The notes: generated by a model from the sequence alone, not told the origin. A DNA stretch of 64,000 nt from Flammeovirga pectinis (GCF_003970675.1 NZ_CP034562.1:124001-188000); one strand, 5' to 3'. Counted from the first letter of the stretch, positions 26,848 to 36,253 are shown. Program-made: numbers and translations.

Positions 26848-28053
26848 ATGAACATATTAAATAACGAAATGGTTTTGCCAAATGGTACTATTTTAAGTAA
26901 TAGGATTGCCAAATCAGCAATGAGTGAAAACTTATCAACTAAAGAGCATAGCCCAACCCCAGTTCTAATAGAGGCTTATAAAAAATGGGCACAAAGTGGT
27001 GCAGGATTACTGATTTCGGGGAATATTATGATTGACTCAAAAGCGATTGGGGAGCCAAGAAATGTAGTTGTTGAGAATCGGAATAATTTTGAATTACTTC
27101 AGGAGTGGGCAAAAAGCGTAGAGGGTACAAAATCGCAGTTATGGGCTCAAATAAATCATCCTGGAAGACAGGCAATGGAGCAAATTAATAGTGAACTGAA
27201 AGCCCCTTCTGCAGTTCCTTTAAAATCTGGAGGAAGAAAAGATATATCTAAGAAACTACCTATAGCTTTAGATGAAAATGAGATTTTAGCTATTATTGAG
27301 GCATTTGGAAACACTTCTATCATTTTAAAAGATGCAGGTTTTTCTGGTGTTCAAATTCATGGAGCACACGGTTATTTGGTAAGTCAGTTTTTATCTCCAG
27401 ATGCTAATGTAAGAACAGATAAATGGGGTGGTAGTTTAGAAAATAGAGCTCGATTTGTGATCGAAGTTTACAGAAATATAAGAGCAAAAGTAGGAAGTGA
27501 TTTTCCTATAGGAATTAAATTGAACTCCGCTGATTTTCAAAAAGGAGGGTTTACGGAGGAAGAATCTATGGAAGTAGTCAAACTTCTTTCTAAAGAAGGA
27601 ATTGATTTAATCGAAATTTCTGGAGGCACTTATGAAGCTCCTGCAATGATGGGTAAACAGAAGAAAAGTACCATAAAAAGAGAGGTCTATTTTATGGACT
27701 ATATTCAGAAAGCTAGAAAAATAACAACTACTCCTTTAATGTTAACAGGTGGATTTCGTACAACTGCTGTAATGAAAGAAGCAATTAGTTCTAATCAATT
27801 GGATATTATTGGAATTGCCCGCCCATTTGCTGTATATCCTACTATTGGACATGAAATAATGAACGAAAGCCGAACAAGTTTTACTACAGATATTAAAAAA
27901 ACAGGAGTAAAAGCCATTGATGGGGCAATGAACATAATCTGGTATGAGTCTCAAATAAAACGTTTAGGGCAGGGTAAATTACCTAAGCCTGATTTAAATC
28001 CTTGGGGAGTATTTCTAAAGTATTTTTGGTTAATCTTAGAGAAGAAATTTTAG
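26848..28053 (+). CDS. NADH:flavin oxidoreductase, old yellow enzyme family
   Basis: 401 residues, an FMN-dependent TIM barrel. Visible marks: LPNGTILSNRIAKSAM at the first strand, QINHPGRQA, the histidine pair in FSGVQIHGAHGYLVSQFLSP, the DKWGGSLENRARF signature, and LMLTGGFRT with IGIARPFAVYP at the phosphate-binding end. It reduces activated C=C bonds of enones or similar compounds using NAD(P)H. Its last 126 coding bases are repeated at 34089 beside a LysR gene, which suggests that the LysR gene was once directly downstream and is its regulator. Confidence 0.93.
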   Translation: MNILNNEMVLPNGTILSNRIAKSAMSENLSTKEHSPTPVLIEAYKKWAQSGAGLLISGNIMIDSKAIGEPRNVVVENRNNFELLQEWAKSVEGTKSQLWAQINHPGRQAMEQINSELKAPSAVPLKSGGRKDISKKLPIALDENEILAIIEAFGNTSIILKDAGFSGVQIHGAHGYLVSQFLSPDANVRTDKWGGSLENRARFVIEVYRNIRAKVGSDFPIGIKLNSADFQKGGFTEEESMEVVKLLSKEGIDLIEISGGTYEAPAMMGKQKKSTIKREVYFMDYIQKARKITTTPLMLTGGFRTTAVMKEAISSNQLDIIGIARPFAVYPTIGHEIMNESRTSFTTDIKKTGVKAIDGAMNIIWYESQIKRLGQGKLPKPDLNPWGVFLKYFWLILEKKF

Positions 28054-28075
28054 AATTCAATAATCAATCTAATAG
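27928..28075 (+). repeat. 148-bp direct repeat, left copy
   Basis: Covers the last 126 bases of the old yellow enzyme gene, 10 bases of spacer and 12 bases identical to the end of the LysR gene. It matches 34089-34236 with about four differences. Confidence 0.95.
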
Positions 28076-28096
28076 CTATTTTGAATCCAGTCTAAT

Positions 28097-28204
28097 TTAT
28101 TTTTTGAATACCTCGACCTCTTTTTTAATCTGTATTTTCATGGGTTTCTTTAAAGTGAATGATAACTCATCAGCAATTTGTGCAATAAAATCTAGTATGT
28201 TCAT
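28097..28204 (-). CDS. Possible 35-aa peptide
   Basis: A short frame with plausible amphipathic coding (MNILDFIAQIADELSFTLKK and a basic tail). It lies immediately inside the repeat-bounded insert. It may be a real peptide, a gene remnant or chance; nothing else supports it. Confidence 0.2.
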   Translation of the reverse strand: MNILDFIAQIADELSFTLKKPMKIQIKKEVEVFKK

Positions 28205-28230
28205 GATTTATAATTTTTAGTTTCCACTAA

Positions 28231-28285
28231 CTTAGAGAAGTATGACGCATTAGATATACGTACTTTTGTTTTTACAGATAAGTAT
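28231..28285 (+). promoter_or_regulatory. Shared promoter block, copy 2
   Basis: CTTAGAGAAGTATGACG, then TACTTTTGTTTTTACAGATAAG. It contains a perfect TAnnTTTG (-7 type) box, TACTTTTG, and aligns over its length with 25247-25301. Confidence 0.55.
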
Positions 28286-28313
28286 AATTTTTTGTTGATA
28301 ACTAATTTGTATT

Positions 28314-29231
28314 ATGAAATATTATTTCACTTCTATATTTTTCTTTTTTTCTTTTTGTTATACATCTGCTCAAGAGGGTAAAAAAGGAAATGCAAAACTC
28401 CTTTGTTATTATACTCATTCATTTCAACCTTGGCAAAATGATACAAGTAGAATAGAAGGAGAGTTTATTTTAAGTTTAAATGAAAAATATTCTGAGTATC
28501 AATCTATTCAAAATTTTAATAAAGGTATTGTTTTAGATAAAGGAGGATTAAATGGTAATGAAATATCAACTCAAGTTAGTGCATTTACTTCTTTAGCAAG
28601 AGTTATTCATGAAATGCCAGATGCTAAAACGAATGATATAATTATAAGGAAAGATCAACAAAATAAGAATGTATATGTGAATCATGGTTATTTGTTTGTA
28701 ACAAGGAATTTATTTATTGAATCATTAAACGAATTAGAATGGAATGTAACAGATGAAATACGATTAATTCATGATTTTAAATGTTATAAAGCGCTGAGTG
28801 AATATGGAGATTATACAATTATTGCATGGTTTGCACCAGAAATTCCTTTTTCAGATGGTTCATATACTTTTGGTGGGCTACCTGGTTTAATTTTAGAACT
28901 TTATGATGAACAAAGATTACATCATTTCACGATACACAAAGTAGATAATAATCCTTCATTACTATTAGTAGATAGATGGCAAAATAGTGCAGGAAAATTT
29001 GGTATAAAAACATCAAAAAAAATTATAAAAGAGATTGGTAAAAAAAGAAAATTAGTGGAATTAGGTTATAATTTAGAAGATGATCAATTATCTCGATTTT
29101 TTGGTCAACCAACTAGTCCATACCCATTAATTGAAGATTTTACGTCAGAAAAAAAAGATGAGTTATTAATAAAATATTCTCTTTATGATAATCTTCTTTT
29201 CAAGTTTTATAAACTAGAGAAAATACAATAA
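28314..29231 (+). CDS. GLPGLI-family secreted protein
   Basis: 305 residues with a signal peptide ending TSAQ (about 20). The signature FGGLPGLILELYDE lies near residue 183, preceded by YTIIAWFAPEIPFSDGSY, the typical GLPGLI (Porph_ging) core. The C-terminus ends YSLYDNLLFKFYKLEK. The family is Bacteroidota-specific, export-bound and of unknown function, often encoded beside a TonB-dependent receptor, as here (31428). It lies inside the repeat-bounded insert and is followed by a broken paralogue. Confidence 0.9.
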   Translation: MKYYFTSIFFFFSFCYTSAQEGKKGNAKLLCYYTHSFQPWQNDTSRIEGEFILSLNEKYSEYQSIQNFNKGIVLDKGGLNGNEISTQVSAFTSLARVIHEMPDAKTNDIIIRKDQQNKNVYVNHGYLFVTRNLFIESLNELEWNVTDEIRLIHDFKCYKALSEYGDYTIIAWFAPEIPFSDGSYTFGGLPGLILELYDEQRLHHFTIHKVDNNPSLLLVDRWQNSAGKFGIKTSKKIIKEIGKKRKLVELGYNLEDDQLSRFFGQPTSPYPLIEDFTSEKKDELLIKYSLYDNLLFKFYKLEKIQ

Positions 29232-29451
29232 TTAATTATCATTGATAAGTTAGTTCTTAAATTTTTCTCCTTTCTACCCTTTATGATTTTACGTTTTTTA
29301 GCAACAATTTCCTATAGATGAATCAGAAGTATGTCTTTTGACTCTAGAATGTTGTATTATTTGCAAAGTGGAATTATATCAGATAACCAATGGAATCATT
29401 ATTTGAGTTTATCTTCAAGTGGAATTGATTTTCAATGCTAATAATAAAACA

Positions 29452-29481
29452 TTGGCCATATATTTATATATGGCCAATTTT
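29452..29481 (+). terminator. Hairpin between GLPGLI genes
   Basis: Perfect 11-pair stem TTGGCCATATA / TATATGGCCAA, 4-base loop, then TTTTC. Confidence 0.6.
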
Positions 29482-29991
29482 CAATTACCTTAACTTTTTT
29501 AATTTATGAAATTATTAAAACTAATATTCTTATTATTTCTACCAATTTTTACACTAAAAGCACAGATTACAGAAAAAGGCTACTCAACATTTAAATGTTT
29601 TTATACTTATCAATATCAACCTTTTAAGCAAGATACTACTAAGTTTCAAGATAAATTCTTATTAATTTGTAATGATGATTTCTCTATTTTTGAAAATTAT
29701 ACTTCCTTTTTATTTTCTAAAGCTTTAAGTGATGATTTTGAGAATAGAAACCTGAATGGGAATAGTTCTGTATTTTCAATATTAGCTACAAATACAAAAG
29801 ATTTACAAGAACCTGATGCCAATAATTTTTCTGTTATGAAAGATTATACAACTAAAGAAGCTACATATATCTATAACTTAGGGTATATCGCCAATTGTAC
29901 TTTTACAGAAAATTATGGAGAGTTAAATTGGACTATCACTGATCAATCAAAAATAATAGAGTTTATCACGGTTAATTTCTTATAAAAAGAA

Positions 29992-30058
29992 AAAATGGCT
30001 TAAAGTTTTAGTTTTGTAGTTCCTACACAAACAAAACTATTATAACCTTAGCCATTTT
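29992..30058 (+). promoter_or_regulatory. Inverted repeat overlapping the transposase start
   Basis: AAAATGGCT...TAGTTTTGT pairs with ACAAAACTA...AGCCATTTT, about 28 bases per arm with mismatches. In an RNA read in from outside, this hairpin would bury the TTG start at 30057. Confidence 0.55.
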
Positions 30059-30926
30059 GGATAAAATTAATTCATTAACCTCATTAACTCAAACGGAATT
30101 TGATTTTTTATTGAAAGAGTTTTCATATCAAGTTGAAATGAAAATTTCTAACTACACATTAAAAGGAAAGAAAAGAGCTTATCCAAAGTTTAAAGAATCT
30201 CGTCTTTCAAGTCTTTATGGTAGTTCCAAAAAATTAGAATTCATTCTAATCTATCTAAAAGAACATCCTAGACAGGTGTTTTTTGGTTCCTACTTTAAAA
30301 TAAGTCAAGCCAAAGTAAGTGAATGGGTTAACTTTCTATTACCAATTCTGATTGAAAGTTTACGTAAATGCTTTTTATTACCCGATTCAAATGAGCCATT
30401 TATAATACCTTCAAATTTAAATTCAATACTTTGTGATGTTACTGAAAGGCAAATCAATAGAAGTATAGATTATGATGTTCAAAAGGAGTTTTATAGTGGA
30501 AAGAAGAAGGCTCACACTGTTAAAAACCTTGCTTTCACAGATGAAAGTGGTTTCATTCATTTTATCAGTAACACTTATGAAGGAAGTGCCCATGATAAAA
30601 GTATATGGGATGATATTATCGTGAAAGAATCCTCTATAAATATACTTGTAGACTTAGGCTTTTTAGGTGCAGATAAAGAACACGAAAATGTAATTCTCCC
30701 CTATAAAACATCTAAAAAAGTGAAACTATCACCTCTTCAAAAACAGATTAATAAAGGAATATCCAGTTTAAGAATTAGAGTGGAACATGCTTTTTCAGGT
30801 GTGAAACGTCTTAAAGTTTTAAGTCAAAAAATAAACCTTAGGTCTTCCGAAATACATGATTACCTGATAAAAATAGGTGTTGGATTACATAACTTAAGGA
30901 TTAGATTCAGAACTTTAATAAATTAA
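30057..30926 (+). CDS. IS5-family transposase (DDE_Tnp_4 type)
   Basis: 289 residues from a TTG start. The N-terminal 110 residues contain a helix-turn-helix region (GSYFKISQAKVSEWVNFLLP). The RNase-H-like DDE core follows: first Asp in SILCDVTERQINR (about 123), second in ILVDLGFLGAD (about 200), and the Glu in RVEHAFSGVKR (about 246). FYSGKKKAHTVKN is the usual link after the first Asp. It catalyses cut-and-paste movement of the element that carries it. The frame is complete, so the element may still be active. Confidence 0.92.
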   Translation: MDKINSLTSLTQTEFDFLLKEFSYQVEMKISNYTLKGKKRAYPKFKESRLSSLYGSSKKLEFILIYLKEHPRQVFFGSYFKISQAKVSEWVNFLLPILIESLRKCFLLPDSNEPFIIPSNLNSILCDVTERQINRSIDYDVQKEFYSGKKKAHTVKNLAFTDESGFIHFISNTYEGSAHDKSIWDDIIVKESSINILVDLGFLGADKEHENVILPYKTSKKVKLSPLQKQINKGISSLRIRVEHAFSGVKRLKVLSQKINLRSSEIHDYLIKIGVGLHNLRIRFRTLIN

Positions 30927-31427
30927 CCGTGATAAAGTCTAATAAAAGGATATAATTGCTTTCTGGCAACAACAATTTATGGGAATTATGAAATTGAAGC
31001 ATGGTTTACTCCTGAGGTACCAGTTTCTGATGGTCCTTATTTGTTTGGAGGTCTCCCAGGGTTGATAGTTTTATTGAATGATAAAAATAATATACATTCT
31101 TTTAGTATAGGTGAAATGATTGAAGACAAAACAATAATGCTGAAAGATAAAGTGACAGGTAGAGAACTATTTGAATCAGTTGGATTCAAGAAGGCCTTCA
31201 AAAATATGAAAAAGAAAAGACAACAATTAGAATTAGGTTATGATATTGAAAAAGGAAACCCTTTTTTAAAATCTTCTAGTTTACCAAAATTAGAAGATAC
31301 ATCTCATGAAAATATTAAAAAGTTAAAATTGAAATACTCTCTTTATGACAACCTCTTTTTTAAATTTTATGACCCGAAAAAAGAACTATAAGGAGTAATT
31401 ACTTTTTAAAACTCTCTAACAACATAC

Positions 31428-34034
31428 ATGAAATACTTATTAACTATACTGCTTCTTTTTAATACATCTTTTTTAATAGGCCAATCCATCATCCAAGGTG
31501 AGATTATCAGTGAGGTTAATGAACCCATAAATGGAGCATCTGTAATTGCATACCAAATCGATAAAGAAATTATTTTAGGATTTAGTATTTCTCTTAGTAA
31601 TGGACGTTTTAAAATTCAATTAAAGGAACATCAGGATAGCGTGAAAATAGTGGCGAGGTCGCTTGGGTATGCATCATCATCTAAAAATATATTGGTAGAT
31701 GGAAATCCTCTTCGTCTACAACTGTCTCATTCGGATAAATATTTAAAAGAGTTAGAAGTAAAAACAAAGCCAATTACAGAAGAAGGTGATACGTTAAATT
31801 ATAATGTAGCATCATTTTCAAAAGAAGGAGATGAATCTATTGAAGATGTCTTAAAACGTATGCCTGGAATAGAGGTTAGTGAAGATGGTAAAATCCAATA
31901 TCAAGGGAAGGTAATTAATAAGTTTTATGTAGAAGGGAAAGATCTAATGGGAGCTCAATATGCCATTACTTCTAAAAATTTGCCGAAAAATGCTGTAGCC
32001 TCTGTCGAAGTTCTGAAAAATCACCAACCGGTAAAAATGTTGAATGAAGTAGTACATTCTGTAGATCCTGCAATAAATATTGTACTAAAGGAAGGGGTAA
32101 GTGTCACAGGAAATGCTGAAATAGGAGTAGGAGTACCTAGTATTTGGTATGGAAAAGTGACACCTATGGTTTTCAATAAAAAACATCAGACTATAAATGT
32201 GATTTCTTCAACAAACTCTGGAAAAGATGAATTGTCGGCTTTTAATGCTATTAATTTGTTTGATTATTTGGAATTTGGTTTGATAGAAAGCGTCCCCTCT
32301 TTTTTATTAGGCAAACAACCGATGGAAAATAATCTCTTCAAAAAGAGTGAATATAATGACCATCAAACGCATACTTTGACAACCAATTATATTACAGGTT
32401 TTGGAAAAGGAGACCTAAAAGTTAATATCGATGCTTATTATGATAAACGTTTTCAAGAACTAGCTTCTAATACTTTTTATTTTGTTCCGAATGATACAAT
32501 TGCCATTAAGAACCTTCAACAATCTACTTTTAATAAGAAGTATATAAAAACAAAATTAACGTATGAACACAATGCTGATGAAAATTATTTTAAAAATGTT
32601 TTTCATTTTAAGTTTTTAGAAAATGAAGAAATTTCAAGTTTTTATCAGAATGAGGAATATATACCACAGAATACAAATCGATTGTTTTATAATATTGGTA
32701 ATAAATTGAGTAAAATTATAAAGCTAGGAAATATATATTATAAGTTGAATGCTTATTTAGAGTATACCAATACACCTGAACAGCTTCACTTTACAGGAGG
32801 ACCTTTGATTAATTCAATGATAGATTCTTTGCAGAAAGTAGAGCAACAAACTTATCAGAGACATTTAAAAACGTTTATAGGGACGAGTATTATAAAGAAG
32901 TGGAAAAATATCACATTAGATACAAAATTCAGTTTTAATTATAGTTTTAAATCTTTGACCTCAGACGTATTTACTGATAAAGAAGGTTCAGGTCTTAATT
33001 ATCAAAATGATTTATATTATCATGCAATTATACCTAAAGTGTCACCTTCAATTCAATATAAACATAAGAGGTTATTGCTTTCAGTTATACCAAATGTGTC
33101 TTACCAGACAAGGATTTTACAAGATCAATTTCAAATTTCTGAAAGCGTAATCCATCAGTTAATATTCGAACCTACTGCGTATATAACTTATAATTTAGCA
33201 GGAGTGAAATGGTCAGGACATTATTCTTACAATACAAATTTTTTGGAACTTCCTCAGATGTATAGTGGGATAATTATTAATAATTACAACGCAGCCAACC
33301 AACAAGAATTACCAATTCTTCAAACGAAACTTCAGACTTTTAGAAATGAATTGTCTTATGAAATCCCAATGGCTTCAATGAATTTTTACTCCAGTTATGA
33401 ATACAATACCACTAATAAAGATTGGATTTCAGCTTATGAAGTAAATAATGAGGGAGTCACTTTAATGAAAACTTTGGATTATGAGAATAACCAAGGGATA
33501 AGTCAAAAACTGGAAGGAAACATTGATTGGTTTATTTTAGCCTTAAGAACGACAATTAAAGGAGGTGTAGAAGTAGGGGAAAGTGAAGAAAATGTCATTT
33601 TGAATGGAGATGATAATAGAAATAAAAATAACTTTATTCAATATGAAGGAATAATAGATTTCCCTATTATTAAGGGTTTAGTATTATCAACTTTCTATAC
33701 AAGATATAATTCAGAAAATACTTATCAAGAGATGAATAAAGTAAATTGGTCTCAAGAAATTATAGGAGGTGAACTTCAGTTTTCAAAAAAGAAACATTTA
33801 TTGAAATGGAATAACAAATGGATCAATCATACTTTTGTTGATGATCAATTTCTTTATATGGATCTATCCTATCAATATAAATTTAATAAGAAAACAAAAA
33901 TAAAATTTATTGCTCAAAATCTTTTAAACCATCAATCTTACACCCAAACAAATATGAATGCCTACCAAAGTAACCAAACTTTTTTCTATTTAAGACCAAG
34001 GCAGTTGGTGTTAGAGTTAAAGTTTTCTCTTTAA
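31428..34034 (+). CDS. TonB-dependent outer-membrane receptor (GLPGLI-associated)
   Basis: 868 residues. Signal peptide about 1-19 (ending FLIGQ), then a carboxypeptidase-like regulatory domain (about 20-105: SIIQGEIISEVNEPINGASVIAYQ), a plug-type segment (EDVLKRMPGIEVSEDGKIQYQG) and a long beta-barrel ending RQLVLELKFSL with the terminal aromatic strand. This receptor type regularly accompanies GLPGLI genes in Bacteroidota, probably as a two-part outer-membrane system of unknown cargo. It starts 36 bases after the broken GLPGLI gene and was presumably co-transcribed with it, so the IS may reduce its expression. Confidence 0.88.
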   Translation: MKYLLTILLLFNTSFLIGQSIIQGEIISEVNEPINGASVIAYQIDKEIILGFSISLSNGRFKIQLKEHQDSVKIVARSLGYASSSKNILVDGNPLRLQLSHSDKYLKELEVKTKPITEEGDTLNYNVASFSKEGDESIEDVLKRMPGIEVSEDGKIQYQGKVINKFYVEGKDLMGAQYAITSKNLPKNAVASVEVLKNHQPVKMLNEVVHSVDPAINIVLKEGVSVTGNAEIGVGVPSIWYGKVTPMVFNKKHQTINVISSTNSGKDELSAFNAINLFDYLEFGLIESVPSFLLGKQPMENNLFKKSEYNDHQTHTLTTNYITGFGKGDLKVNIDAYYDKRFQELASNTFYFVPNDTIAIKNLQQSTFNKKYIKTKLTYEHNADENYFKNVFHFKFLENEEISSFYQNEEYIPQNTNRLFYNIGNKLSKIIKLGNIYYKLNAYLEYTNTPEQLHFTGGPLINSMIDSLQKVEQQTYQRHLKTFIGTSIIKKWKNITLDTKFSFNYSFKSLTSDVFTDKEGSGLNYQNDLYYHAIIPKVSPSIQYKHKRLLLSVIPNVSYQTRILQDQFQISESVIHQLIFEPTAYITYNLAGVKWSGHYSYNTNFLELPQMYSGIIINNYNAANQQELPILQTKLQTFRNELSYEIPMASMNFYSSYEYNTTNKDWISAYEVNNEGVTLMKTLDYENNQGISQKLEGNIDWFILALRTTIKGGVEVGESEENVILNGDDNRNKNNFIQYEGIIDFPIIKGLVLSTFYTRYNSENTYQEMNKVNWSQEIIGGELQFSKKKHLLKWNNKWINHTFVDDQFLYMDLSYQYKFNKKTKIKFIAQNLLNHQSYTQTNMNAYQSNQTFFYLRPRQLVLELKFSL

Positions 34035-34088
34035 AACATTCTAAATTTCATTATTTACCGTAACACCAAATGTACATGGAGGGTAAAT

Positions 34089-34236
34089 ATGAACATAATC
34101 TGGTATGAGTCTCAAATAAAACGTTTAGGACAGGGTAAATTACCTAAGCCTAATTTAAATCCTTGGGGAGTATTTCTTAAGTATTTTTGGTTAATCTTAG
34201 AGAAGAAATTTTAGAATTCAATTATCAATCTAATAG
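34089..34236 (+). repeat. 148-bp direct repeat, right copy (old yellow enzyme 3' fragment)
   Basis: Copy of 27928-28075 with about four differences. It contains a headless 3' piece of the old yellow enzyme gene and the last 12 bases of the LysR gene on the other strand. Confidence 0.95.
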
Positions 34237-35088
34237 AAAAGAAACTGCTGAGTTAGTAATTTGTGTCTCTCCATTTTTAGGTGTAGCAATTAAAACATCT
34301 GTTGAAAAATTATTATTTAAACTTAAAAATGATAATTCAGGATAGGTATGACTATTTTTTAAGCTTGATGGTACAATAGAAACGCCTAATCCATTTCTTA
34401 CTAATTGAATTATGGAATTGATGTTATTGGATTCATGAACAATATTAGGAATAAACCCATATTGAGAACAGATTTCAACTAGCGTATTATAATACGTGGG
34501 AGCATAGTCTTTATTAAAAAACACAAATACCTTATCTTTCATATCAGATAAATCAGTAACGGTATCAATTAAAGTGTTATTATAAACTAGAGAATAATAA
34601 TCTTTAAACCACAGTTTAGAAGTGATTTTTGTAGACACTAAAGGAGCTCTAATAATTCCTAAATCCAACTTGTTTTGTTCTAAAGCTGTAATTTGTTTTA
34701 CGGTAGACACCTCATATAATTTGATTTTTAAGAAAGGATATTGTCCCGTTAAAAACTTTATAAGTTGGGAAATTTTGTCAGAAAACGTTGAACTAATGTA
34801 TCCAATACTGTACTCACCATTTACATTTTCTGAAATCTTTTTTGTTTTTAAAACTACAGACTCCAAGCTTTGTAATTGACTAACTACTTCTTCTTTAAAA
34901 TATTTACCCGCTTCCGTTAAGACTACTTTTTTGTTATTTCTCTCAAATAACCTTGCTCCAAGTTCATTTTCAAGTTCTTTTATTTGTCTGCTTAAAGGAG
35001 GTTGAGAAATAAAAAGCTTTTCAGCAGCTTTTGTAAAATTGAGTTCTTCAGCTACTGCTAAAAAATATTTTAAATGTCTTAATTCCAT
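34225..35088 (-). CDS. LysR-family transcriptional regulator
   Basis: 287 residues. The N-terminal winged helix-turn-helix is standard: LRHLKYFLAVAEELNFTKAAEKLFISQPPLSRQIKELENELGARLFER. The effector-binding domain covers about 90-287. The 3' end lies inside the 148-bp repeat, convergent with the leftover old yellow enzyme fragment, so the likely original order was oxidoreductase and LysR gene tail to tail. Divergent from the methyltransferase at 35187, with 98 bases between them, where LysR proteins commonly bind; that gene may also be a target. Confidence 0.93.
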   Translation of the reverse strand: MELRHLKYFLAVAEELNFTKAAEKLFISQPPLSRQIKELENELGARLFERNNKKVVLTEAGKYFKEEVVSQLQSLESVVLKTKKISENVNGEYSIGYISSTFSDKISQLIKFLTGQYPFLKIKLYEVSTVKQITALEQNKLDLGIIRAPLVSTKITSKLWFKDYYSLVYNNTLIDTVTDLSDMKDKVFVFFNKDYAPTYYNTLVEICSQYGFIPNIVHESNNINSIIQLVRNGLGVSIVPSSLKNSHTYPELSFLSLNNNFSTDVLIATPKNGETQITNSAVSFLLD

Positions 35089-35186
35089 AGCTATACTTTA
35101 AAGGTATTATTAGATGACAAATTAAGTCTTTTTAAAGTTAAATAAAGCAACATACATTTGATAAACGCAATTAAAACAATGTAAAG

Positions 35187-35894
35187 ATGAACAAATCAAC
35201 AGTTACAGAAATTAAAGAACGATTTGATAATGACGTAGAACGCTTTTCAAATTTAGAAACGGGTCAGGTAGCTACAATTGATGCAGAAATATCTCTTGAA
35301 CTTTTAACCGAAGCGGCAAAAAGGATTGTACCAAATGCTAAAAATGTATTAGATATAGGTTGCGGTGCAGGAAATTATAGCTTAAAGATGTTAACTAAAA
35401 TCCCAAACCTTAATTGCACTTTAGTAGATTTAAGTAAACCAATGTTAGATAAAGCAGAGGAAAGAGTTTCTGCTGAAACGAATAATAGTGTAGAAACTAT
35501 TCAAGGAGATATTCGAGAAGTAGATTTAAAAGAAAATAGTTTTGATATAATATTAGCAGGTGCAGTATTACATCATTTGCGAGATGATAAAGATTGGGAA
35601 ACAACATTTCAAAAGTTATATCAATTATTAAAACCGGGAGGCTGTTTAATGATTTCAGATTTAATAACACAAGAAATTGATGATGTCAATAAATTCACTT
35701 GGGAACGCTATGGAGATTATTTAGAAAAAATAGGCGGGAAAGAGTACAGACAAAAAGTTTTGGCGTATATCGATAAAGAAGATTCTCCAAGATCTATGAC
35801 GTATCAATTAGAATTGATGAAAAAAGTAGGTTTTAGAAAAACGGAAATCTTACATAAAAATATGTGCTTTGGTGCTTTTGGTGGGGTGAAGTAG
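35187..35894 (+). CDS. Class I SAM-dependent methyltransferase
   Basis: 235 residues with the Rossmann-like methylase fold: motif I VLDIGCGAGNYSLKML (about 50-65), the acidic loop NCTLVDLSKPML, GDIREVDLKENSFDIILAGAVLHHL, and PGGCLMISDLI. The acceptor is not evident; the class covers small molecules as well as lipids. Its promoter region is shared with the LysR gene. No partner gene follows; a terminator lies 28 bases after the stop. Confidence 0.88.
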   Translation: MNKSTVTEIKERFDNDVERFSNLETGQVATIDAEISLELLTEAAKRIVPNAKNVLDIGCGAGNYSLKMLTKIPNLNCTLVDLSKPMLDKAEERVSAETNNSVETIQGDIREVDLKENSFDIILAGAVLHHLRDDKDWETTFQKLYQLLKPGGCLMISDLITQEIDDVNKFTWERYGDYLEKIGGKEYRQKVLAYIDKEDSPRSMTYQLELMKKVGFRKTEILHKNMCFGAFGGVK

Positions 35895-35921
35895 AATCTA
35901 CCCACAACAATGTATAAAATG

Positions 35922-35957
35922 AAAAACGGTTTCAGGTAATAATCTGAGCCGTTTTTC
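35922..35957 (+). terminator. Terminator after the methyltransferase
   Basis: Stem AAAAACGGTTTCAG / CTGAGCCGTTTTT, 8-base loop. Confidence 0.85.
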
Positions 35958-36253
35958 TTTTTACTAAAAATTTATAAAAGAACATACCTATCTAATGTAG
36001 TTGTCAGAAAATAATCACTATTGTTCTTTAGTAAACTATAATACGCTTAGCTATCAGCATTTTAAACGAATTAGAAGTATATATAAGTTAGTAGCGCCTT
36101 ATAAACTTACCCGTACCATTATCTGTGTTTACCCATTAATTAAGTGTTGGAACGACAATAAATAAGGAATTCTCTATTCTTGTGTTACCGTACTCTAAAC
36201 GACTAACATCATCCTTTACTTCAATAACATTACAACTAGTACTCAATTAAAGT
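35958..36253 (+). promoter_or_regulatory. Amylase upstream region
   Basis: About 300 bases with no open frame. It contains CGTACC (36112-36117) and TTACCGTAC (36185-36193), which echo the GTGGTACGC repeats behind the amylase and the TTTACCGTATG before the GH97 gene. Confidence 0.35.

Larger units (their letters stand above)
29963..30935 (+). mobile_element. IS5-family insertion sequence (ISL2-like), 973 bp
   Basis: Perfect 16-base terminal inverted repeats TTATCACGGTTAATTT at both ends and a 3-base target duplication AGT (29960-29962 and 30936-30938). AGT fits the ANT duplication typical of the ISL2 group of IS5. One transposase gene fills the element. It appears intact and recent, since the ends are unmutated. 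Confidence 0.9.
29506..31391 (+). pseudogene. GLPGLI-family gene interrupted by an IS5-family element
   Basis: The 5' part (29506-29962) encodes a signal peptide and residues through LNWTITDQSKIIE. The 3' part (30939-31391) encodes YNCFLATTIYG, YEIEAWFTPEVPVSDGPYLFGGLPGLIV and the usual YSLYDNLFFKFYD end. Together they match the intact paralogue at 28314. A 973-base IS with a 3-base target duplication separates them. After precise removal the two parts are still one base out of frame and a TAA follows within six codons, so the gene carries a second lesion besides the IS. Confidence 0.85.
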
